Assembly: GCA_947307055.1 (NCBI GenBank)
Contig: CAMZHX010000009.1
Coordinates: 1 to 64,000 of the forward strand
Direction of reading: 5' to 3'
Length of the DNA: 64,000 nucleotides
From: an uncultured Selenomonadales bacterium
Lineage (GTDB): Bacteria > Bacillota > Negativicutes > Selenomonadales > Selenomonadaceae
Numbering within the stretch: position 1 is the first letter of the stretch; each line of letters opens with the position of its first letter. Shown here piece by piece: positions 1-9,600 of the stretch. The position numbers and the translations under genes were made by a program. Below the pieces are notes generated by a model. The model saw only the letters and a list, made by a program, of their open reading frames with translations, did no database searches and was not told the origin of the DNA.

Positions 1-54
1 GCGTCGAAAGTAATTGCAAAATGTAGAGCGATAAATTTCAAAGGAAGAATGATT

Positions 55-1743
55 ATGAGCACAAATTTATTTCTCCAAGTCGGCGAGGATTCACCGCTCA
101 GCCGAATCAAAACCTATTTCGACGCCCTGCAGAATTCTGCCGACGAATATTTTTTCGTTAAGGACTTGAATAAAGGGCTGACTTTGCTTTCTAAAAATTT
201 CTTGCGCGACTTTAATTTCCAAGAAGAAATTGTCGAGGATTTTTCCGCGCTTATCCTGCCATTCATTTGGCACGACGACCGCGAAATTTTGGAAGACGCT
301 TTGAGCAAAATTGATTCGGTGAATCCCGGCGACGAAGTTTTTTGCGAGTTCCGCTTATTAAATAGCATTGGCGAATACGGCTGGGTTAGTCTGCGCATGA
401 CCGCCGGCACTGATGAATTCGGACAGCCCGAACTCGTCGCGGGCGTGATTGCTCGCATGGACTTGAAGCAAAAGGCAGACCCCGTTACCGGCCTCCTCAA
501 TCGCAACGCTTTTCAACATGCTTTAGCCCACGAATTGAACAGTTCGCCCGACGTGCGCGGCGCAGTCGTTTTCATTGGGCTTGATAATTTCCAACTCGTC
601 AACGAAACTTACGGGCATGAATTCGGCGACAACGCTTTAAAACAACTCGCTCAAGACATCACTAACATTTTGCCGCCCGATATTCGCCTTTATAAACTCG
701 ATAATGATATGTTCGCGTTTTTCGTCGAGGACGTTTACCCCGAAGAGCTCGAAATAATTTTCTCCAGCGTGCAACTTTGTATGCGCGAAATTCAAAACGT
801 CGAAGATACAATTTTCTGCACGGCATCGGGCGGCGCGGCATTTTATCCCGATGACGCTTACGACGTGACAACTTTAATGCGTTATGCCGAAGTCGCGCTT
901 GAGTTCGCTAGACAAAAAGGCCGCGACCAAATCGCCTTCTTTGACACCGGCTACTATGACCGCTGGCGTTACGATATTGGAATGCAAAACCTTATGCAAA
1001 ATTCGATTGCTCGCGGCTGCGAAGATTTCTTCCTGTGCTATCAGCCGCAAGTCAATGCTAAGACCGGCGAACTTATCGGCGCAGAAGCTCTCCTGCGTTG
1101 GTACGACAGGGACGGGACGGTCGTCGCGCCTATGCAATTTATTCCTATGCTTGAACGCTCGCGCATGATTATTCCGGTCGGGCATTGGATTATTGAAAAC
1201 GCCGTCAAGACCGCTAAGCATTGGCAGCAATTCATGCCGCGCTTTGAAATCAGCGTGAATATTTCCCTGTATCAACTCGAAGAACAAATGCTTTATGAAT
1301 TCGTCAAAGATTGCCTTGACCGTCACCAGATTGACCCGACCACGATTGTTTTTGAGCTGACTGAAAGCAATAAGGTTTACGATTGGGACTTCGTCAACAA
1401 GCACTTTAACGCCTTCCACGACTTAGGAATCAAAATCGCGATGGACGATTACGGCATGGGCTACGCGAACCTTGCTTTCCTGAAAAATTTCCATTGTAAT
1501 CAGATTAAGATTGACAGATTTTTTGTCGAAGACCTCGCCAACAGAGAATACGACAAGCAGATTATCAAGCATACAATCATGATGTGTCACGCGGTCGGCA
1601 TGGAAGTTGTTGTCGAGGGCGTCGAGGACGAGGCGACTTATCTTTACTTGCGCGACGAGTGCAAAGCCGATATTATTCAGGGATTCTACTTCGGCTATCC
1701 AGAGACCGAAGACGTTTTCGTCAAACGCTTCGACATAGTTTGA
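55..1743 (+). CDS. c-di-GMP phosphodiesterase, PAS-like + degenerate GGDEF + EAL
   Basis: Likely hydrolyses the second messenger cyclic di-GMP in the cytoplasm; no membrane segment is visible. The N-terminal ~140 residues resemble a PAS sensor. A GGDEF-type domain follows (~140-300), but the signature position reads LDNDMF, so it should not make c-di-GMP. The EAL domain (~310-562) looks complete: EALLRW, SVNIS, ELTES, MDDYGMGY, KIDRFF, VEGVED and QGFYFGYP keep the metal and catalytic residues. I start at 55 because AAGGAAG (41-47) is 7 bases upstream; the in-frame ATG at 49 is only 1 base from it. A small secreted protein gene follows after 15 bases. What the PAS-like part senses is unknown. 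Confidence 0.9.
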   Translation: MSTNLFLQVGEDSPLSRIKTYFDALQNSADEYFFVKDLNKGLTLLSKNFLRDFNFQEEIVEDFSALILPFIWHDDREILEDALSKIDSVNPGDEVFCEFRLLNSIGEYGWVSLRMTAGTDEFGQPELVAGVIARMDLKQKADPVTGLLNRNAFQHALAHELNSSPDVRGAVVFIGLDNFQLVNETYGHEFGDNALKQLAQDITNILPPDIRLYKLDNDMFAFFVEDVYPEELEIIFSSVQLCMREIQNVEDTIFCTASGGAAFYPDDAYDVTTLMRYAEVALEFARQKGRDQIAFFDTGYYDRWRYDIGMQNLMQNSIARGCEDFFLCYQPQVNAKTGELIGAEALLRWYDRDGTVVAPMQFIPMLERSRMIIPVGHWIIENAVKTAKHWQQFMPRFEISVNISLYQLEEQMLYEFVKDCLDRHQIDPTTIVFELTESNKVYDWDFVNKHFNAFHDLGIKIAMDDYGMGYANLAFLKNFHCNQIKIDRFFVEDLANREYDKQIIKHTIMMCHAVGMEVVVEGVEDEATYLYLRDECKADIIQGFYFGYPETEDVFVKRFDIV

Positions 1744-1758
1744 TTTGGAGGATTTACA

Positions 1759-2199
1759 ATGAGTTTCAAGAATTTGGCGGCGATAATTTGCGGCGCGATG
1801 ATTTTGAGTTCGTCGATATGTTTTGCGGCGGTCGACGGCGGGAAAATTGCGCTTGGCGGGATTATGCCCGGTATGAGCGAAACCGATTTGATTAACGCCT
1901 TTGGTCAACCGACCTACAAGGACGGCGACGATTGGACATATAAAAATTTTCAAGTCGAGGTAGAGCGCGGCAGAGTGGAAAAAGTTTCTACGCGCATGGA
2001 TTCGATTACGACTCCGGACGGCGTGAGAGTTGGTCAAGCGGCTGATATTTTGAATTCGACATTCGGCAGGGCGGATAAGGTTGACAATGACAGCGGCGGC
2101 GTCGAGTACGAATACTACAGCACCGACGGCACCAAGAAGATTGAGTTTAAAGTTGTCAACGGCGTTATCGCGAAAATTTCCTGCGACCTGCGCGACTGA
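1759..2199 (+). CDS. Small exported protein, BamE/SmpA-like repeat
   Basis: Function not recognised. The 146-residue product has a signal peptide: a short basic start, a hydrophobic stretch to about residue 22, and cleavage likely after CFAA. The mature part has two related segments, each with a G/V-x-x-G-M-S or V-G-Q-A-A-D opening followed by LINAFGQP or LNSTFGRAD and an aromatic patch (DDWTYKN, VEYEYYS). That pattern recalls BamE/SmpA-type folds of envelope proteins, but this is inference. GGAGG lies 8 bases before the ATG. It sits between the EAL gene and an ABC permease, 4 bases from the latter, so the three are probably co-transcribed. Confidence 0.75.
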   Translation: MSFKNLAAIICGAMILSSSICFAAVDGGKIALGGIMPGMSETDLINAFGQPTYKDGDDWTYKNFQVEVERGRVEKVSTRMDSITTPDGVRVGQAADILNSTFGRADKVDNDSGGVEYEYYSTDGTKKIEFKVVNGVIAKISCDLRD

Positions 2200-2203
2200 T
2201 TAT

Positions 2204-3160
2204 ATGAGAACGATAAAATTTTTCCTGATTGGGACGGCGACAATCGCCGGTTTTTTTTTAAGCTTGGTAAACGGCTCGGTTGAAATATCTTCCGCGCAGA
2301 TTTTTTTCGGAATCGAAGACGAGACTAAACGACAAATCCTAGAAAATATTCGATTGCCGCGAACAATCGTAGCAATGCTCGTCGGGGTGAACTTATCGTT
2401 GTCGGGCGCGATTTTGCAAGCGGTAATGAAAAACCCGCTCGCCGACCCTCACATAATCGGGATTTCGTCGGGAGCAGGTTTATTCGGGATATTCGTTATG
2501 ATGATTTTCTCGGACGCGGGCGCGCTCGTAACTCCGGCGGCATTTATCGGAGCAATGTTAGCGGCGTCGCTGATTTACGTTTTGGCGTGGAAGGACGGCA
2601 TAAGACCAATCCGAGTAATTTTAGCGGGCGTGGCAGTCAGCGCGTTTTTAGGCGCGGGGATTTCGGCGTTGCTGATTTTCTACAGCGATAAAGTTCATGG
2701 CGCGTTACTGTGGATGGTCGGCGGATTATCTGCGCGGAGTTGGCAGCACGTCGAAATTTTATTGCCGTATTCAATCGCGGGGACGCTCGCGACATTTTTA
2801 GCGGCGCGGCATTTGAACGTTCTGCAACTTGGCGACGAAGTAGCTAAAGGGCTAGGCTTGCGCGTCAACCTCGTGCGGACGATTTTAACGGCAGTCGCGG
2901 CATTGCTAGCGGCGTCGGCAGTTTGCGTAGTGGGCTTGCTAGGTTTCGTCGGGCTGATTGTCCCTCACACAGCGCGATTGATTTTGGGCTCGGATTACAG
3001 AATTTTATTGCCGGGCGCGGCGTTATTGGGAGCGGCAGTCGTTTCGATTAGCGATACCGTTGCCCGAACAATTTTTGCGCCAACTGAATTGCCCGTCGGA
3101 ATTTTAATGGCAATGCTCGGTGCGCCATTCTTCCTGTACCTACTGCGGAAGGAATTATAG
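2204..3160 (+). CDS. FecCD/BtuC-family ABC transporter permease
   Basis: Inner-membrane permease for import of iron-siderophore, heme or cobalamin; the substrate cannot be told from sequence. The 318-residue product is almost wholly hydrophobic, with the family marks LPRTIVAMLVG, SGAILQAVMKNPLADPHIIGISSGA near residues 50-90 and a GLLGFVGLIVPHTAR block near 245. The ATG at 2204 begins 4 bases after the preceding stop; a longer in-frame reading from 2081 would overlap the secreted-protein gene and adds no membrane signal. No ATPase or binding-protein gene is adjacent, unusual for this family. Its end overlaps the convergent hisB by 6 bases. Confidence 0.9.
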   Translation: MRTIKFFLIGTATIAGFFLSLVNGSVEISSAQIFFGIEDETKRQILENIRLPRTIVAMLVGVNLSLSGAILQAVMKNPLADPHIIGISSGAGLFGIFVMMIFSDAGALVTPAAFIGAMLAASLIYVLAWKDGIRPIRVILAGVAVSAFLGAGISALLIFYSDKVHGALLWMVGGLSARSWQHVEILLPYSIAGTLATFLAARHLNVLQLGDEVAKGLGLRVNLVRTILTAVAALLAASAVCVVGLLGFVGLIVPHTARLILGSDYRILLPGAALLGAAVVSISDTVARTIFAPTELPVGILMAMLGAPFFLYLLRKEL

Positions 3161-3742
3161 GACACCCTTTGTCGAGGGTACGTCATTATTTTTTTTGTCG
3201 ACAGCGACGGCGGCTTTGAGCGCGTGACCTAATGCTTTGAAAATCGCCTCAACTTTGTGATGAGAATTTTTGCCGTAAATAATTTTGGCGTGCAGAGTAA
3301 TCCCCGCATTGAACGCGAACGCCCGCAGGAATTCTTCGACAAGCTCCGTATCAAAATTGCCGATTGCAGGAGCCAACTCGCCAAGCTCGCACACTAGGAA
3401 CGGTCGCCCGCTGATGTCCAAACTTACAAGGGCTAACGTCTCGTCCATAGGCAGGAAAAAAGTTCCGTAGCGAGCTATGCCGCGCTTGTCGCCCAAAGCC
3501 TCTTTCAACGCCGCGCCCATTGCAATCCCAATATCCTCTACGCTGTGATGTCCGTCGATTTCCAAATCGCCCTTGCAACTGACCTTCAAACCGAATTGAC
3601 CATGCGCCGCGAACAAATTTAACATGTGGTCGAAAAATCCGATGCCCGAAGAAATTTCCACCTTAGAGCCTCTGCCGTCCAACTTCAACTCAACTTTTAT
3701 TTTTGTCTCCTTAGTTGTGCGATTGATTTTGCCGATTCTCAT
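3155..3742 (-). CDS. hisB: Imidazoleglycerol-phosphate dehydratase
   Basis: Catalyses the dehydration of imidazole glycerol phosphate to imidazole acetol phosphate in histidine synthesis. The 195 residues match the monofunctional enzyme. The metal-binding histidine motifs are clear: FFDHMLNLFAAHG, DGHHSVEDIG and NSHHKVEAIFKA. The start overlaps the hisC stop (ATGA), so translation is probably coupled and this is the second gene of a two-gene his unit. The other his genes are not here. The 3' end overlaps the convergent permease by 6 bases. Confidence 0.96.
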   Translation of the reverse strand: MRIGKINRTTKETKIKVELKLDGRGSKVEISSGIGFFDHMLNLFAAHGQFGLKVSCKGDLEIDGHHSVEDIGIAMGAALKEALGDKRGIARYGTFFLPMDETLALVSLDISGRPFLVCELGELAPAIGNFDTELVEEFLRAFAFNAGITLHAKIIYGKNSHHKVEAIFKALGHALKAAVAVDKKNNDVPSTKGVL

Positions 3743-4803
3743 TGTGCCGCCTCCAAAAAATTTTTTATCGCGGAGAATACTTCGTCGTTCTCAAAAATTG
3801 TCCCGATTGATATTCGCAAGCAATTTTTCAAACCAAATGCGCTCGGCGAAAAATATCTTATGCCTATGTCGAGCGACTCCAGATAATTTTTCAACTCTTC
3901 GGCGCGTGCAAGTCTTATCAAAATGAAATTTGCCTCTGACGGGAAGACCTCGACGCCCGGCAATGTCTTGAGTTGCTCGAACATTCTTTCGCGCTCGAAG
4001 ATTATCATTTGCAAGCGCGGAGTAAATTCGTCGCGCATTTGATAAACTATATCCGCCGCCGCCAATGTCAAAACGTTCATATGATACGGCATGAAAGTTT
4101 TGTTAATCATGCGCGTCACTTCGGCTTGAGCAATCATGTAGCCGACGCGAGCACCCGCCATTCCGTAAGCTTTGGAAAAAGTTCGGGCGACGATTAAATT
4201 TGGATATTTCGCGACGAGATGAGTTGCTGATTGCCCGTAAAATTCTACGTAGGCTTCGTCGAGCAGGAAGGCGCAATCAATCGACGCGGCAATTTTTTCG
4301 ACCTCTTCAAGTGTCAAGGCGTTGCCGGTCGGGTTATTGGGATTGCAAACGACAGCTAGACTTGCGCCGACCTCGCGAATTTTTTTTATGAACTCGTCGA
4401 CGTTGAGATTAAAATTTTCGTCCAAGCTGAAAGGCTCGCCTTGAGACTCTGCCGCCTTCGCGTAGATTTTGTACATGGAAAAGCTCGGTTGAGGATAAAC
4501 TATTTTCCTGCCCGCGCCGCCGAATGCGTGGAAAACTTTTTCTATAATTTCGCTAGACCCACTGCCCAATAAAACTTGTGACGGCTCAACCGAAAAATTT
4601 TCTGCAATCTGTCCGACCAGCGAATAATATTCCGCGTTCGGGTAGCGATTGAATGCCAGCATTGCCAGCCGATTTATTACGCGCTCCTCGACCAGCGGCG
4701 GCAAGTTCATTGTCGATTCATTTGCGTTGACTTTTATGCGGTAACTTTTTTCCACTCCGTCATACGACGGCATTTTTTCCAAGTCTCTTCTGTAATTTAG
4801 CAT
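3739..4803 (-). CDS. hisC: Histidinol-phosphate aminotransferase
   Basis: PLP-dependent enzyme converting imidazole acetol phosphate to histidinol phosphate; 354 residues, normal length. NPNNPTGNAL binds the cofactor region, and the PLP lysine lies in TFSKAYGMAGARVGY. I use the ATG at 4803 because GAGG is correctly spaced before it and the protein begins MLNYRRDLEKMP, typical for HisC. An in-frame ATG at 4935 would add 44 residues unlike the family. It starts the hisC-hisB pair, divergent from the OadG-like gene across about 156 bases. Confidence 0.95.
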   Translation of the reverse strand: MLNYRRDLEKMPSYDGVEKSYRIKVNANESTMNLPPLVEERVINRLAMLAFNRYPNAEYYSLVGQIAENFSVEPSQVLLGSGSSEIIEKVFHAFGGAGRKIVYPQPSFSMYKIYAKAAESQGEPFSLDENFNLNVDEFIKKIREVGASLAVVCNPNNPTGNALTLEEVEKIAASIDCAFLLDEAYVEFYGQSATHLVAKYPNLIVARTFSKAYGMAGARVGYMIAQAEVTRMINKTFMPYHMNVLTLAAADIVYQMRDEFTPRLQMIIFERERMFEQLKTLPGVEVFPSEANFILIRLARAEELKNYLESLDIGIRYFSPSAFGLKNCLRISIGTIFENDEVFSAIKNFLEAAQ

Positions 4804-4959
4804 TTGCAAAACCTCTTCAAAAAAATATTGGAAGTGAAAGGATTTTTCGCTGTCGAGTTGAATTTTCCTTTGAATAAAGCAAAATTGGTCTTTCTTTTTT
4901 TCGACGCGCAATTTATAATGCGATAAGCTTTGCAAATTTCATTCGAGGTGATTTTTTCT

Positions 4960-5334
4960 ATGGAACATTCTCCGGTAACGACTAACCCGCTAATCATCAT
5001 GATGATTAACATGACGGTCGTATTTATTGTTCTGGTAGCACTTATGTTTTTAATCAAGTTGATTCACATGGTCGACCCTACTAAGGAGCCCGAACACCCT
5101 GCAAAATCTGAAGAGGAGGAACCGCTCGTAGCTGTGAAGTCGGCACAATCTGCGGCACCATTGCCTGAACCAGAGCCGGTTGAGGAAGGGATTTCACCGG
5201 AAGTCATTGCGGCAATTTCGGCGGCGATAACGGCTTATGGATTTTCGGGTCAAGTCAAGGCGGTTAGGATTCTAAATCACGAGGGCACGCCTTGGAGAGC
5301 CGCCGCTAAGTTTAACAATTTCCCACGCAAATAA
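4960..5334 (+). CDS. OadG-family subunit of sodium-pump decarboxylase
   Basis: Small membrane subunit (124 residues) of a biotin-dependent Na+-translocating decarboxylase. One membrane helix (~residues 9-31) is followed by a Glu/Pro/Ala-rich hinge (~40-75) and a short domain ISPEVIAAISAAITAYG that resembles the tail of OadG/MmdD-type proteins. The ATG at 4960 has GAGGTG 10-15 bases upstream. It is 15 bases before the beta subunit. Which decarboxylase it serves (oxaloacetate, methylmalonyl-CoA or glutaconyl-CoA) cannot be decided because the alpha subunit and biotin carrier are absent from the window. Confidence 0.8.
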   Translation: MEHSPVTTNPLIIMMINMTVVFIVLVALMFLIKLIHMVDPTKEPEHPAKSEEEEPLVAVKSAQSAAPLPEPEPVEEGISPEVIAAISAAITAYGFSGQVKAVRILNHEGTPWRAAAKFNNFPRK

Positions 5335-5349
5335 AAGGAGTGATTCATT

Positions 5350-6483
5350 TTGGAAGCGTTGAATGCTTTTTCGGTGTCGCTCCAAGCGGTTTGGAATGAC
5401 AGCGGCTTTTCGGCCTTCACCGTAGGCAACGGCATAATGATTTTAGTTGGACTAGTTCTTTTGTATATGGCTTTCGTCAAGGAGTTCGAGCCGCTCCTTT
5501 TGGGTCCGATTGCTTTTGGCTGTATCCTTGCCAACTTCCCGAACACCGGCTTTTTCGGCGAAGAAATGAACGTCATGAAGGCTATCAATTACGGCATAAC
5601 CTACGAAATTTTCCCGCCGCTAATCTTTTTAGGTATCGGCGCGATGACTGATTTTAGCCCGCTACTTGCGCGCCCGTCGACTTTGCTTTTAGGAGCGGCG
5701 GCTCAAATTGGCGTATTCGTTGCGCTGGGCGGAGCTATGCTTGTCGGCTTCAATGTTCACGAGGCAGCGGCGATAGGCATTATCGGTGGCGCGGACGGTC
5801 CCACATCAATTTACTTGTCGACGAAACTTGCGCCACATTTGCTCGGAGCGATTGCGGTCGCGGCGTATTCTTATATGTCGCTCGTTCCGATGATTCAGCC
5901 GCCAATTATGAAACTCATGACGACGCAAGCTGAACGCGAAATCGTTATGAAAGAACTGCGGCAGGTCACGAAATTTGAGCGCGTAGTTTTCCCGATTGTC
6001 TCGACGATTTTTATCAGCTTACTCCTTCCGCCGATTGCGGCTTTGTTAGGTTGTTTAATGCTGGGCAATCTCTTCCGTGAATCGGGCGTCACTGACAGAC
6101 TTTCTGACACCGCGCAGAATGCTTTAATAAATATCGTTACGATTTTCTTAGGCACCGGCACAGGTATGACTATGAACGCGGAATCTTTCCTTAGAGCCGA
6201 TACGTTGTTGATTATCGGGCTGGGTCTCGTAGCGTTTATGGGCGGCACGGCGGGCGGCTTACTTTTCGGAAAAATTATGTGCAAAGTCACGGGCGGCGAA
6301 ATCAATCCGCTTATCGGTTCGGCGGGCGTCTCGGCAGTGCCTATGGCGGCGCGTGTCAGCCAACTCGTCGGCATGAAGGCTAAACCCGGCAATTATCTTC
6401 TTATGCACGCTATGGGTCCGAATGTCGCGGGCGTTATCGGAACGGCAGTCGCGGCCGGCACCATGCTAGCGATGTTGAAGTAA
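5350..6483 (+). CDS. Na+-translocating decarboxylase beta subunit (OadB/MmdB/GcdB type)
   Basis: Integral membrane subunit (377 residues) that decarboxylates carboxybiotin and exports Na+. Family motifs are plain: GIIGGADGPTSIYL, AAYSYMSLVPMIQPPIM, and INPLIGSAGVSAVPMAARVSQ. The start is TTG: AAGGAG lies about 10 bases upstream and no ATG is available in frame nearby. With the OadG-like gene it forms a two-gene unit without the carboxytransferase (alpha) or biotin-carrier genes that usually flank it. The stop codon runs directly into a purine-rich heptad array and a terminator. Confidence 0.93.
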   Translation: MEALNAFSVSLQAVWNDSGFSAFTVGNGIMILVGLVLLYMAFVKEFEPLLLGPIAFGCILANFPNTGFFGEEMNVMKAINYGITYEIFPPLIFLGIGAMTDFSPLLARPSTLLLGAAAQIGVFVALGGAMLVGFNVHEAAAIGIIGGADGPTSIYLSTKLAPHLLGAIAVAAYSYMSLVPMIQPPIMKLMTTQAEREIVMKELRQVTKFERVVFPIVSTIFISLLLPPIAALLGCLMLGNLFRESGVTDRLSDTAQNALINIVTIFLGTGTGMTMNAESFLRADTLLIIGLGLVAFMGGTAGGLLFGKIMCKVTGGEINPLIGSAGVSAVPMAARVSQLVGMKAKPGNYLLMHAMGPNVAGVIGTAVAAGTMLAMLK

Positions 6484-6540
6484 GGGAAAAGGGAAAAGGG
6501 AAATGGGAGAAGGGACAAGAGTTTGAAATGGGAGAAGGGG
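6484..6540 (+). repeat. Heptad array A1 (GGGAAAA/GGGAAAT/GGGAGAA type)
   Basis: Starts directly after the oadB stop codon. Units of about 7 bases of the type GGGAAAA, GGGAAAT, GGGAGAA and GGGACAA repeat across the block. Its purine arm pairs with the pyrimidine stretch at 6554-6563. The same family recurs at five other places in the window. Confidence 0.85.
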
Positions 6541-6566
6541 CAAGAGTTTATAACTTGTCCCTTTTT
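6535..6566 (+). terminator. Rho-independent terminator after oadB
   Basis: A 10-base stem AAGGGGCAAG / CTTGTCCCTT (6535-6544 with 6554-6563, one G-U pair), 9-base loop, then TTTTT. It is built from the end of heptad array A1 and separates oadB from the giant gene. Confidence 0.75.
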
Positions 6567-6590
6567 CTAACAAAGCTCTAACACTTTTTG

Positions 6591-6619
6591 TTGACGGTAA
6601 TGCTATAATAAATGATAAT
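6591..6619 (+). promoter_or_regulatory. Sigma-A-type promoter of the giant gene
   Basis: TTGACG (6591-6596), 17-base spacer, GATAAT (6614-6619): each box matches the consensus at five of six positions. A TATAAT at 6604-6609 also exists but lacks a good -35. About 65-70 bases of leader follow before AGGAGG. Confidence 0.65.
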
Positions 6620-6689
6620 TAAGTAAACGCACGCTTTGTTCGATTAGTCTATCAGAATCAAGAAATAAATTTTCAGGAGGTGGAGGACA

Positions 6690-9600
6690 ATGTACAATGC
6701 GCAATGCGCAATGCGTAATAAAGAGGAACTAGTTCCTAGTTCCCGGTTCCTAGTTCCTAGCAATTACGAGGCTCCGCCCTCTGCAATCTCAAGGAAAGGA
6801 GAGAAGTTGATTATGGACGATTTTATTTTCGATTTGCAACGCTTTGATGATAACCCGTCGGTTGTCTCCATTTCATACGGCACTGCTACAAATTCAATAG
6901 CGGTCAGTATCGACGGCACAGAAAAAACTATCGTTGCGGGTGACGGCACAACTCATAATATTTCCCTTTTTTCTTCCGCAAACGAGTTCGACCCCGAATC
7001 AATAATCACTGCCGCTGTCAGTCTCACAAGCGAACCCGCCCATAGACATTTTTTTACAAATTACAACAACGCAAACAGTAATAAAGTTTCCCTTCATTAC
7101 GATGTCAGTTTGGGCGACGGAATTAACGTTTCTATCGGTTCGGAATCAACAGCCTCTATCGGCGAGCTTGACGAAGGTGACGTATTTTACGTCAATGATA
7201 AAGAATTCTCGTTTGCCAGTTTCGGCATTATGGGCGGCTCCGAAGAAGTTATTTTAAATAGCTCCGCCTCGTCCGTTGTCTTGAACGGCACGAGCTTTGA
7301 CAGCACCAATTCCGATTTGTACAAAGTTTTGGCGGTAAACAATTCTTCCCTTACCATTAACAGTGCTAAATATTTCGGCTTAGCGGGCTATGCCGGCGTC
7401 ATGGGTATGGATACCACTACCGGCGACGCTTATGCCCGCTTGTATGCTGATGACGGCAGTAATCCAGACTTAATTTCCCTTAGCAGTGCAAATACTCTTT
7501 CCAACCTCTCCCTTTCTTCAGACGTAGCAAGTCTCGGTGCTAAAATCTCAAACGCCACTGAAAACTTGACCGTAAATGCCGGCGGAACCGAATTCAATGC
7601 AAAAAGTTCAAGTTCATTTTTCAGGATATATGGCAAGACTGTTGATACCTTGCAAGTTATTTCCCTTAGTAGCGACGCTACGGATATGACGCTCTACGAC
7701 GGCAACTTAATTTTCGCCAAAGGGCAATCCCTAAACGCAACAAACAACTCAACCGAATATACTTTTTATGGTTACTCGGACGACAGCACTAATAATGACG
7801 GCATAATTGTTTACACCAATTCAAACGGCATTTCCACTTTGGGCGATATTGATGTCGGCGAGTCTTTCGTTATCGCGAGCGGGGCAAGTTCAACAGCCTA
7901 TTCTATGACCGGTGTCGGCTTAGTTAAGACCGGTTCAAATACACCTCTGACTTATAATAAATATCGCCTTAGTAGTGGTGATTTAAGTTTTAATGCCATA
8001 CTCAACGCTAGTGTTATGCCAAATTACTACGACGCCACCAAAACCGCCATAAGAATTGGTACTAACACCGATAGCAGTGTTAATCCTTCCATTATCGCCT
8101 ACGGCACCAATGCCCTTGCTACTCTCACATTAGATTCACTTGGCAATTACAGTTTAAAAACTGATTCTAGTCATAATGCCCTACATTTAGATAAATGGAC
8201 TGGCGTTACCATAGATAGCGGAAAAACCCTTTATCTTTCTCCGTTTTTTATAGGCTCAACTCCTCTGAAAATCGATGCGGGAACTGCAACTATCGGCGTC
8301 ACCGATACATCAGGCAAAGTAGCTAGGATAACCGCTAATAATACCATTACAACTATTATGGGGGGTGGTTATACAGATATTTCAGGAATAGATTTATTTA
8401 GTGGCTCTTTGCGTCTTAGTAAAAACCTCAATGTCAAGTTGGCAAATGCCGGCAATGTTACTATTAAAAGTACTGTGGATGCCACTGGAACAGTTGTTGC
8501 TGATGATAACGGCGCAACTTTGCCGGGTGGTAACTATTATTATTACGTTGGAAGAGGATATTTTGCTAAGCCCCCCAATCCTGTAACGATAGACAAAAAT
8601 GGTATTACTACCGTGGTAGGCAGTAATTTTACGCTAGACGGAAGCAAACAATATTCTCAAGCTAAGAATACCTCAATTACTTTTATTTACGGCAAAACTA
8701 CAGGCATTTCCGTTTCCGCTTTGGACGCGGGCGATGTATTTCAGCTTACAGATACCAGCGACAGCTTGAACTCCAGATATTACACAGTAACCAGCGATAG
8801 AAAATTAGTTTCCGCCAAAGACTCACTGGGACAATCCGACTACAGAATTTGGATTAAGGACGAGAAAACTTCTGACTATGACGGAATATACGACATTACC
8901 GACAATAAATATTTCCAAGCTTTTATGCCCGCTGTTAATGATAAAATCACTATCAACAGTGACTATTCCATAATGTCTGCAGATGAAGATAGCAACGAGC
9001 ATAGCCGCCTTATTGTCGAGTCCACTTCGGGCGGCATAAGCAGTGTCGAAGACGCTTACGGTACATTTATAAGAACGTCAGACGGCTATTCCATTTCCGA
9101 TGCCAGTAAAAAGACGGAAAAGGATTTATCTTCTATCTTAATTACAAGTAAAGTATTCAACGATTCAATTCAAACCGTCTCGCTAGCTTCTGTTTTTTCT
9201 GAAGTCGATATTTCTATTGAAAGCGGACATAACTTCAAAACACGCGACGATTCAGATTATGCCTTCAGCGTTAAAAGTCTTGACGATACCCTATCTGCTA
9301 TACACATCACCGGCTCCGAAAGTATTAGTCTCGCAAGCGGCACTGTCTACGCTGATAGTTCCGAGCAGGCTATTAAGGTTGGCAATTATACCATTTACGC
9401 GGGTGACAATAGCAATATAACCATAGAAAAAAATGGCTCCAATATTTATATCGGCGATATTGTGTCGGGTGAATCTTTTTCCATAAATGGCGTTAAGTAC
9501 ACTCGTAGCGACTACCCTCTCAACTTTACTGATAACGAATATTTTTACGATGTCGCTCCAATAAGTGGCAGAGGCACCTTAAGCGATGATACTAATACTG

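Noticed and set aside
4804..4935. 44-residue N-terminal extension of HisC
   Set aside because: It is unlike the family, and a well-placed ribosome site supports the start at 4803.
6813..6850. FDLQRF resembling the FDLQLF start of some phage structural proteins
   Set aside because: No other phage genes are nearby and the rest of the protein is repeat/RTX-like; the resemblance is too short.
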